Shown one piece after another: positions 42,887-49,798 of a stretch of DNA of 64,000 bases. Under the pieces are notes generated by a model that was given only the letters and a program-made list of their open reading frames with translations, did not search any database and was not told the DNA's origin. The position numbers and the translations under genes were made by a program. The stretch covers positions 1,984,001 to 2,048,000 of the forward strand of contig NZ_CP042914.1 of the NCBI RefSeq assembly GCF_008065135.1. The letters run 5' to 3'. How positions within the stretch are numbered: position 1 is the first letter of the stretch; each line of letters opens with the position of its first letter. Source of the stretch: Roseimaritima ulvae. GTDB lineage: Bacteria; Planctomycetota; Planctomycetia; Pirellulales; Pirellulaceae.

Positions 42887-43813
42887 GTGATCATCAACAG
42901 GCATCGACGCGTCCTCTTTGCGTTTCACTTCGGCGTTTGCGCTCTGGCGATCCTGGGGTGTGGGGGCGAGAGTTACCAAGCCACTGAAAGTTTTGACGGC
43001 GGCAAAGCCATGCCCGGTTCGTCCAGCGGTGTGGAAACGGCAACCGCCGATGCGGTGGCGAGCAGCGAAATCGATGTGAGCGAAATCGATCCGGACGACA
43101 GCGAAGCGGGGTCGCAAAGGGCTTCCGCCGCCGCCAACCGCAAGATCATCTACGACACCACGATCGGCTTGGTGGTGGAGGACTATCAGCGCTTCGAAAG
43201 CCAGTTGCCGGGGATCGTCGCCAAGCACGGCGGCTTCGTCTCGCACTCGGATACCGATCGAAGCTACAACGATCAGCAACGCGGCACTTGGGTGATCCGC
43301 GTTCCGGTCGATTCCTACGCCGCGTTTTTGAGCGGCGTCGATACGCTGGGCTTCGCCGAGTCGCGGCAGGAGAACGCGCAGGATGTGACCGAAGAATACG
43401 TCGACGTGCAGGCTCGCATCGCAAACAAAAAATCACTCGAGCAGCGGATCATCCAATTGCTCGAAGATCGCAGCGGCAAGTTGGCCGATGTGTTGGAGAT
43501 CGAACGAGAACTGGCGCGGGTGCGCGAAGAGATCGAGCGTATGGAAGGCCGTCTGAGAGTGCTGAAGGATCGTACCAGCTTGGCGACCGTGACCATCAAC
43601 TGCCGCGAACAGCGAGCCTATCAGCCGCCGGCGGCGCCCACGTTGGGGTCGCGGATCAGGCGAGCCTGGGGTGACTCGCTGTACTCCCTGCAGTTGGTGG
43701 GCGAGAATCTATTGGTGATCCTGATCGCCGCCGTACCTTGGCTGCTGGTCCTGGGCATCCCACTGCTCATCCTCTGGAAAATCCTGCAGCGGATCTATCG
43801 CCGTTACCAGTAA
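42887..43813 (+). CDS. DUF4349 lipoprotein
   Basis: 308 residues from a GTG. The lipobox LAILGCGG puts lipidated Cys25 at the start of the mature protein. An acidic linker follows, then the DUF4349 domain (about 85-240): KIIYDTTIGLVVEDYQRFE, GTWVIRVPVDSYAAFL, EYVDVQARIANKKSLEQRI, and a coiled coil (LADVLEIERELARVREEIERM, given in part). A membrane helix closes it (about 275-297, LLVILIAAVPWLLVLGIPLL). Family function unknown; the dual anchoring suggests an envelope stress or structural role. Confidence 0.85.
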   Translation: MIINRHRRVLFAFHFGVCALAILGCGGESYQATESFDGGKAMPGSSSGVETATADAVASSEIDVSEIDPDDSEAGSQRASAAANRKIIYDTTIGLVVEDYQRFESQLPGIVAKHGGFVSHSDTDRSYNDQQRGTWVIRVPVDSYAAFLSGVDTLGFAESRQENAQDVTEEYVDVQARIANKKSLEQRIIQLLEDRSGKLADVLEIERELARVREEIERMEGRLRVLKDRTSLATVTINCREQRAYQPPAAPTLGSRIRRAWGDSLYSLQLVGENLLVILIAAVPWLLVLGIPLLILWKILQRIYRRYQ

Positions 43814-43930
43814 AGGCGAGACTGCCATCCGCCGCATCGCGCTAGCGACCGGTTCGTCCACGCAACGTCTGCGGCTGAGAACCGTGGGCTAGCGCCCTGC
43901 GGCTGATTCCCGTGGGTCGGGCAACTTCGG

Positions 43931-44182
43931 CTACGCCAGTTTGGCCAATTCGTTGGCGACCAGGGTGGGATCATCCTGTTCCTGCAGGTAAGCCACGCGG
44001 TCTTTGGGCAAGCCGGCTTTTTCCAGGTGCCCGGCCAAGCGTTTCCACACGGAGGCCCGCTTTTTGCCTTCGCTGAGAAATAGTTCGGTGACCAGTTCCT
44101 GCGATTTTTGCAGCGAAATGGCGTCCCGATTCTTGTAGTAGTTCTTGATGATTTTTTCTTGATGCCGAGAATGATTTGGCAT
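43931..44182 (-). CDS. Small basic conserved-looking protein
   Basis: 83 residues, lysine-rich and helical: EKIIKNYYKNRDAISLQKS, ELFLSEGKKRASVWKRLAG, HLEKAGLPKDRVAYLQEQ. No signal peptide. I do not recognise a named family, but the codon use and composition look like a true gene, and similar short KNYYKNRD-type proteins occur in planctomycetes. It lies convergent to the DUF4349 gene. A possible nucleic-acid-binding role is only a guess. Confidence 0.68.
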   Translation of the reverse strand: MPNHSRHQEKIIKNYYKNRDAISLQKSQELVTELFLSEGKKRASVWKRLAGHLEKAGLPKDRVAYLQEQDDPTLVANELAKLA

Positions 44183-44332
44183 GCGGGTGACTCTCCTGTC
44201 AAGCAGCGGGCGGGCAAAGAATTCAGTGGGCAGCGGGGTTCGCCAGCGGTCCCCGTTGCGTATAGTAGACTATCGGCAAACGGCCTCGGCCTCTATCCAA
44301 GCTCCTGTAATTTGTAACAAAAATACGTTCGC

Positions 44333-44809
44333 ATGTCAGAATCTGCCTCCGACACTTCCTCTGAACGCCGCTGGATGTGTCGCGGAGTGCGCGGTGCCAC
44401 CACGGTCGAAGCCAACGACCGCGATCAAATCTTGACCGCCACCCGGCAATTGCTAGCCCTGGTGATGCGGCGCAATCAGTTGGTGCCTGAGGATATTGCC
44501 AGCGTGACGTTTACAGTCACCAAAGACCTGGACGCCGAATTCCCCGCCCTGGCCGCTCGCCAACTGGGCTGGCTGGACGTGCCGCTACTGTGCAGTTACG
44601 AAGTCGCCGTCAGCGGGTCGCTGCCGCTGTGTATCCGGGTCCTGATCCACTGGAACACCGACCGTCGGCAAGACGAGATTCAGCATGTTTACATCAAGGG
44701 GGCCAAAGCCCTCCGCCCGGACTTGTCGAAGTTGCCGCCGGTCGATTTTGAAGAGTTGGAGCGATGGATTCAGCAGCAGATTTCCGACAGCCAACACAGC
44801 CGTTCGTAA
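44333..44809 (+). CDS. aroH: Chorismate mutase, AroH type
   Basis: 158 residues. It converts chorismate to prephenate on the way to phenylalanine and tyrosine. The monofunctional AroH fold is recognisable by [33 protein letters not shown] and [17 protein letters not shown]. Compared with the Bacillus subtilis enzyme, the active-site Arg7, Cys75, Glu78, Arg90 and Tyr108 all have counterparts here. There are about 15 extra residues at the N-terminus. No other aromatic pathway genes are nearby. Confidence 0.9.
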   Translation: MSESASDTSSERRWMCRGVRGATTVEANDRDQILTATRQLLALVMRRNQLVPEDIASVTFTVTKDLDAEFPALAARQLGWLDVPLLCSYEVAVSGSLPLCIRVLIHWNTDRRQDEIQHVYIKGAKALRPDLSKLPPVDFEELERWIQQQISDSQHSRS

Positions 44810-44836
44810 CGCTCGGGGGGACGTGAAACCCAAGTC

Positions 44837-45715
44837 ATGACGAACATCAAGTGGACGTTTAGTGCCCCCGGATCGATCCTCTACGCCGCCGGCGTGGTGG
44901 CTCAGAACCAAGCCGTCTCCGATGCGGCCATCGATGAGTTGTTGATTCAGCCTGTCAGCGACATCAACAGCCAATTGGGGATGGCGGATCTGGATCTGGG
45001 CCAATTCTGGAGCTCGCTGGTGGCCAGCGGTTTCGAGAATGGCGATGACGTCCAACGCTGTGAAGCCGCACTGCTCGACGCCGACTGTTCGCCGCTATCG
45101 GCCGACACGCTGGCTCGCAATATCGCCGGCAAGCTGACCGATATCCGCTTGGCGTTCAACGAGCGTTTTCCCAAACTCGCCGAACAGCTACCACTTCGCG
45201 GCGGCCCGCTAAAAACCAGTTGGGAAGAACGCGGACCGGGACTGCTGGTGCAGATCACCAACCGCACACACCCGGGCTTGCTGCCCAAACGGGCTTCGAT
45301 CCAATTGGTCCAGCCGATCCGTGGCGGCGGAGGCGATATCGATCCACGGCGGTTGACCCTGTGGGTCGAAGCGATGTTGACCAATGTAGATACCAACGTC
45401 CCGGAAGTGCTCCGCGTGGCCTGGTTGTTGGCGCGGCTGGGCATGGCCCACGGCAGCGGAAACCGCATGGTCGATCCCGACCACTTGCCTGCGATCGCCG
45501 CCGTGGCACTGGTCCCAATCGTGCTCAGCGCCGGCCAAGAACTGGACTTGGTGCCGCCGGGCCCGCTGCCCATCGAAGCCGCTTTAAAACTCTGGCAACA
45601 GGCTCCCAACCCCAGCACCACGGCCGTGCTGAACGACTGGTGGCAACAGTGGACCACCGCCGAGATGCCGTTTCCGGTTGCCCTCAAAGCCCTCGACCGG
45701 ATGCTGTTCGCGTAG
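44837..45715 (+). CDS. Hypothetical protein
   Basis: 292 residues, 27 bp after the chorismate mutase gene and so perhaps co-transcribed with it. No signal peptide or membrane segment. Stretches such as WTFSAPGSILYAAGVVAQN, RLTLWVEAMLTNVDTNVPEV and VLRVAWLLARLGMAHGSGN are well structured, with mixed helices, but I recognise no family. Good codon bias and lack of alternative frames make it a real gene. Confidence 0.68.
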   Translation: MTNIKWTFSAPGSILYAAGVVAQNQAVSDAAIDELLIQPVSDINSQLGMADLDLGQFWSSLVASGFENGDDVQRCEAALLDADCSPLSADTLARNIAGKLTDIRLAFNERFPKLAEQLPLRGGPLKTSWEERGPGLLVQITNRTHPGLLPKRASIQLVQPIRGGGGDIDPRRLTLWVEAMLTNVDTNVPEVLRVAWLLARLGMAHGSGNRMVDPDHLPAIAAVALVPIVLSAGQELDLVPPGPLPIEAALKLWQQAPNPSTTAVLNDWWQQWTTAEMPFPVALKALDRMLFA

Positions 45716-45732
45716 CCGCAGCGTCACAAAAC

Positions 45733-45838
45733 GTAGCATGACTCTCCCGTAGCATGACTCTCCGAGTCGTGTGTTTTTTCTTGCCACGACTCGGAGAGTC
45801 ATGTTACGGGGAGCCACGACTCGGAGAGTCATGCTACG
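45733..45838. repeat. Hairpin repeat cluster, CATGACTCTCCGAGTCGTG family
   Basis: A partial copy (45733-45747) and a full copy (45749-45772) are followed, after GTGTTTTTTCTTGC, by two inverted copies at 45785-45808 and 45815-45838. So one forward arm can pair with either of two reverse arms. It fills the gap between convergent genes, as does the copy at 26750-26808. The T-run between the arms could help transcript release. Confidence 0.85.
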
Positions 45839-45846
45839 GGAATTGG

Positions 45847-48339
45847 CTACGGGCACGCCTCTTGGGCGATTTGTTCGAACGTTGCGATCGCGTGATCGAA
45901 GGCTTGCTTGGCTTCCTCGCGCTCCGCTTCCGCGATGTTCTGCTCGCGGTTGTTCCACAACAATTTGGTGATTTCCACGCACCAACGAGCACTGTCTCGG
46001 GACGCTCGGATCGGCTGCTGGTCGACGATCACGTTGATCGGGTTGGAATGCAACTGCGGGAAATGACGCACGGCCACCCAGCTGCTTTGCTGGATCGGTA
46101 GCTCCGTTTCAATGGCATGTAACTGACCGTCCGCCGGTACGGTGCGAGTGGCTACGGCGACGCCGTTGACGACGATTTCCACGTCGCGAGTTCCGCCTTC
46201 GATCCATTGCTCGTTCCGCTCGCTGTGTAGTCGCACCGTATCGCCGACAATGGCTGTTCCCAAATCACCGCGTTGCGTTCCATAAGCCACTCCCTGTGGG
46301 GTTCGCGGTGCAAACGACACCGTGGCCTTGACCGTGACCGTTCCCGGACCGTCCAGTGAAACGTCTGCAAAACCGGCCGCGGCACCGTCGACCGTCCACT
46401 GCGACAGATGCGCGAAGCCGTCCGAAACGTAACTCCGTCCGGCGGCCAAGCCCTGGCACCAGGCGGCAAAGTCCAGCGGGGCATGTTTGCCCAGTTGCAC
46501 GTACACGCGTCCTTGCCCCACGCGGCGACTGCTCATGCAGGGGAAATCGGTTTCCCCTGAGACCTTGGTATCGAACCCGCAGTTCAACAAGTGGTACCAG
46601 GTGTTCCACTCTTGGATTCGCTGGGTGTCCATGGCGCTGATAAAGTCGCAGACGCCGGCCACGCTGCTGACGCAAATCTCCATCGCACCCACCCCGTTCA
46701 TTTCGGGGATTGCCAAATTCGGAAGCTCATCGGCCGCACGCTGGTGCGCCGCCACCAGTTCGTCTTCGCTCAGCCGTTGATCTCTGTCCTGGTCGATTGC
46801 AACCGCCGGAGCCGGCAACAAAGCGTCTTGAACCTCGTCCAACTGCAACGCACCATCTGCATTTGAGTCGTAGCGATCTAGCAAGCGTTGGCTGGCCGGT
46901 TCCGGATCAATGGTCATCCCGCTGGCCGAGTGCGCGTATCCCGCGTAGCCACCCTGTTGTTTGGCCCACCGCATCACCGGCGTGGTCCAAGTGGGCCAGC
47001 CCTTCGTTTTCGATCCCTCGCTGCCCGGATAGGTCTGGTCGTTTAGGTTCAACAAGCAAACATGCCCCAAAGATTCAGAACCAAAGCCGCTGATTTCCAA
47101 ATCGTATTTCAGCAGCGTGTCTTGCGTTCCGAATCCGTTGGCCATGGCGCCAAAGTACTTGCGTTGGTGCTCGAAGCAGGGGCCCCAGGTCAGCACGCAT
47201 CCGACGTTTAAACCTTCTCCCTGGACTTGTCGAAACATATCTTCGGGCGAAACGCCTTCGGTCGGATGCGTGTAATGAGCACAGCCGGCCGCGTGGATGT
47301 GATGGTCGCCCGAGAAGTAACCGTGGTCATTGGCGTTGTACCAGCGTTGCAACTCAATCGCCAACTCGTTGGCGCGGTCCGCTTGGACGTCGACCTGGGT
47401 GTGTTTGACCAAGTACTCCGGGCCGCGGCTGAACAAGACATCAAACTTGCCCGGCGGCAGAAGGACGACTTCGCCATCGGTGCGGTAGATGTGAGGCTGG
47501 AAGAAAAAGTCCGGGGCCAAGCGTTTGGCTTGCAGCGGGTAGACGCGTCCCTGTGTGTCACGAAACTCCAGCCGCGCGATGCTGGCCGCGCCGTCGTGAT
47601 CGCGGATCGACAGTTGCAATGGGACCGCCGGTTGGATGTCAAACAGCACGGGCAACTCATTGCGATGTTCCAAATCCGCCGTGCCGTCGCCGACGTCGAA
47701 TTGCAAGATGGCTTCGCGCTTGCCGGCTTCGTTGGCAGCCAGCAGCACGATCAGGTATTCGACTTCCAAGCCGGAAAGCTGCGGCGTCATCGGCGGATCG
47801 CGATAGACATCGATGCCCAGGAAACGTTCGGGGGACACCGCGGTGTTTTGGTTTTCGAGCAGTTCCGTTTGTTGCTGCCGCCGCATGCTCAATTCCGTCG
47901 TGCCGGCATACACCGCTCCGGCTTGCGGACTGTGGATCCGCAGCCGCGGCGTGGTGGTGCTGCGGTTGACGACCTTGATCAGCACCGGCAGGTACCCGGC
48001 TTGTTGTAAGACGGCTTTGCCAGGACCGCGGCGGACGCTGACCCGCTGTTCGGGGTTAAGCGTGACAACGGCCAGCACCTGCGAATCGAGGGCGCGCTGG
48101 ATCGGTGCCGACTGGCGGCTTGCGAGCGCCGTTTCGATGGCGGCCGTGGTGGGGTGTGGCAGAGGATGCCCCAAAGCGTCCAGGGCTTGCAGCATTCGAC
48201 GCACGTTCGACGCCAGGGGCTGAGCGGCCACGTGTTCGATGCCGACGTCGTTTTGCTGAGCCTGCAACAAACCGGGGTGCGGCAACATGGCTAGCAAGCA
48301 ACCGGCGGCGACGGCGAGTAAGCGGCGAATCATGGGCAT
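45847..48339 (-). CDS. Secreted CehA/McbA-like metallohydrolase with EF-hand insertion
   Basis: 830 residues. Signal peptide about 1-28 (LLAVAAGCLLAMLPHPGLLQ). The first 330 residues are beta-rich. A PHP-type metallohydrolase domain follows, starting with YFSGDHHIHAAGC and including YAGYAHSASGM, GVGAMEICVSSVAGVCDFI and SGETDFPCMSS. Within it, between these metal-binding parts, lie two canonical calcium loops: DSNADGALQLDE and DQDRDQRLSEDE. Relatives CehA and McbA hydrolyse carbaryl-type esters, but most family members have unknown substrates. The calcium loops may stabilise it outside the cell. Role not known. Confidence 0.8.
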   Translation of the reverse strand: MPMIRRLLAVAAGCLLAMLPHPGLLQAQQNDVGIEHVAAQPLASNVRRMLQALDALGHPLPHPTTAAIETALASRQSAPIQRALDSQVLAVVTLNPEQRVSVRRGPGKAVLQQAGYLPVLIKVVNRSTTTPRLRIHSPQAGAVYAGTTELSMRRQQQTELLENQNTAVSPERFLGIDVYRDPPMTPQLSGLEVEYLIVLLAANEAGKREAILQFDVGDGTADLEHRNELPVLFDIQPAVPLQLSIRDHDGAASIARLEFRDTQGRVYPLQAKRLAPDFFFQPHIYRTDGEVVLLPPGKFDVLFSRGPEYLVKHTQVDVQADRANELAIELQRWYNANDHGYFSGDHHIHAAGCAHYTHPTEGVSPEDMFRQVQGEGLNVGCVLTWGPCFEHQRKYFGAMANGFGTQDTLLKYDLEISGFGSESLGHVCLLNLNDQTYPGSEGSKTKGWPTWTTPVMRWAKQQGGYAGYAHSASGMTIDPEPASQRLLDRYDSNADGALQLDEVQDALLPAPAVAIDQDRDQRLSEDELVAAHQRAADELPNLAIPEMNGVGAMEICVSSVAGVCDFISAMDTQRIQEWNTWYHLLNCGFDTKVSGETDFPCMSSRRVGQGRVYVQLGKHAPLDFAAWCQGLAAGRSYVSDGFAHLSQWTVDGAAAGFADVSLDGPGTVTVKATVSFAPRTPQGVAYGTQRGDLGTAIVGDTVRLHSERNEQWIEGGTRDVEIVVNGVAVATRTVPADGQLHAIETELPIQQSSWVAVRHFPQLHSNPINVIVDQQPIRASRDSARWCVEITKLLWNNREQNIAEAEREEAKQAFDHAIATFEQIAQEACP

Positions 48340-48454
48340 CCGTCAATTCCTAAGTGCGGGCGATGTTGCTGGCGATGGACGGTACAATCAATCGAAATCG
48401 AGATCAAAGTAGAGATCAAAACACGTTCGGTCCAATTCCCCGGAGCCATACCTG

Positions 48455-49027
48455 ATGAGCAGCAGAGCTTTATTAATCATAGATGTGCAGCGCGAGTACT
48501 TCGAGGGTACCTTTCCGATCCGTCATCCGGCGGGGCATTTGGAATCGATCTTGGACGTCATGGATGCGGCTCGGGAAGCGAAGGTGCCGACGGTGGTGAT
48601 TCGCCATCACCAGCCGGATCCCGATTCGCCGGTGTTCCGCCACGGCAGCGATATGTGGCAGTTGCACGATGAAATCGCGTCCAGACCGCACGACGAGTTG
48701 ATCGACAAGCAGTTGCCCGGCTCGTTCACGAACACGCCGCTGGACGATTTTTTAAAGCAGCGTGGCATCGATACGGTATCGATCGCCGGCTACATGACGC
48801 AGGTCTGCTGTGACACGACGGCCCGCCAAGCCTTCCATCGCGGCTACGAAGTCGAATTCCTGCGAGACGCCACGGGCACCTTGGACGTATCGAACAAAGC
48901 TGGTTCCGTGACCGCCGAGCAGCTACATGAATCGATCCTGGTTGCCCAGCAGATGTTCATCAGCGACGTGATCGACAAACCCACCTGGCTGGAACGAGTC
49001 GCCGCCGACCAAAAGGCCAAAACCTAA
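48455..49027 (+). CDS. Isochorismatase-family cysteine hydrolase
   Basis: 190 residues. The catalytic triad of the family is visible: Asp10 (LLIIDVQREYF), Lys85 (ELIDKQLPGSF) and Cys118 (AGYMTQVCCDTTARQAF). This fold covers isochorismatases, nicotinamidases and other amide hydrolases; the active-site surroundings do not distinguish them. It could hydrolyse an amide or a related bond in the cytoplasm. A single-gene unit with no obvious partner. Confidence 0.88.
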   Translation: MSSRALLIIDVQREYFEGTFPIRHPAGHLESILDVMDAAREAKVPTVVIRHHQPDPDSPVFRHGSDMWQLHDEIASRPHDELIDKQLPGSFTNTPLDDFLKQRGIDTVSIAGYMTQVCCDTTARQAFHRGYEVEFLRDATGTLDVSNKAGSVTAEQLHESILVAQQMFISDVIDKPTWLERVAADQKAKT

Positions 49028-49108
49028 GCAGGGACGGACCCCAACACGTTGATACGCGTTCCCAGTGGGGCGAAACGAGCACCAAAGTTGCTCATGGTGT
49101 ATTTGGGG

Positions 49109-49196
49109 AACACTAATTGGCACTAATCGAACACTAATCCGGAGCCAACCATCCAAGAATCCCATTAGTGTGAATTAGTGAAGATTAGTGGTTTTC
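49109..49196. repeat. ATTAGTG repeat cluster, left of GxxExxY gene
   Basis: Six copies of CACTAAT or its complement ATTAGTG lie in 88 bp: three reading CACTAAT (49111-49137) and three reading ATTAGTG (49164-49190), so the cluster is itself inverted. A smaller set flanks the other side at 49592-49609. Confidence 0.75.
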
Positions 49197-49207
49197 CTTC
49201 CTCCTGC

Positions 49208-49573
49208 CTACAAAACGATCCGTTTCCATTCCAACTCGCCTGACGATCCGTAGTTGATCAAGTACCCGACTTTCTTCTTACTTATTCGCATATAATTGAA
49301 CAGTTGGGCTTCGTGTTCCGGGGCAAGCGTTTGGGTTGCCTTTAGCTCGACGACGATCTCATTGTAGGTCAGCAAGTCGGGTCGATAGACGGTCGTCAGC
49401 AGTTGGTCTTTGTAACGGACCTGAAGTCCCGCTTTGCTGAGGAAGGGGATCTTGCGGAGGCCGAGTTCGATCTCAAGGCTTTGCTGGTAGATCTCTTCGG
49501 ACATGCCGTAGCCAAGCACGTTGTAAACCTCGAACGCCGCTCCCATCAGGTCGTAACCTTCCTGCGTGAACAT
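49208..49573 (-). CDS. GxxExxY protein
   Basis: 121 residues. The name motif is Gly23-x-x-Glu26-x-x-Tyr29 in GYGMSEEIYQQSLEIEL. A PD-(D/E)xK-like nuclease core is visible: Asp66 in RPDLLTY and Glu76-x-Lys78 in EIVVELKA, followed by a Gln-containing helix (HEAQLFNYMRI). Such small proteins occur in many scattered copies in Bacteria, usually with A+T-rich flanks, and are probably mobile nuclease-like genes of unknown purpose. Here ATTAGTG repeats lie on both sides. Confidence 0.88.
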   Translation of the reverse strand: MFTQEGYDLMGAAFEVYNVLGYGMSEEIYQQSLEIELGLRKIPFLSKAGLQVRYKDQLLTTVYRPDLLTYNEIVVELKATQTLAPEHEAQLFNYMRISKKKVGYLINYGSSGELEWKRIVL

Positions 49574-49591
49574 TCGCTTGCCCCGTTTCTT

Positions 49592-49609
49592 GATTAGTGC
49601 AAATTAGTG
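49592..49609. repeat. ATTAGTG repeats, right of GxxExxY gene
   Basis: Two direct copies of ATTAGTG at 10-bp spacing, matching the three-copy set on the other side of the GxxExxY gene. The pair suggests a small transferable unit with the gene in the middle. Confidence 0.65.
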
Positions 49610-49798
49610 GTTGAAAACCGGGAAACACTAGTCCGAGCCGCTTCGTGGCCGTCTTCACGTACTCACTCAACTTTGGCATTGAATCGCCCCAATCGAGTGC
49701 GTCGTCGTTCCTGCCCTCAGCGAAAGTCTATCAAAGTCTGCAGTCGTCCGGTGTGCTGGGGGCTTTCAAACCCCTAGGCGCGAAATCATAGCGAGCCA

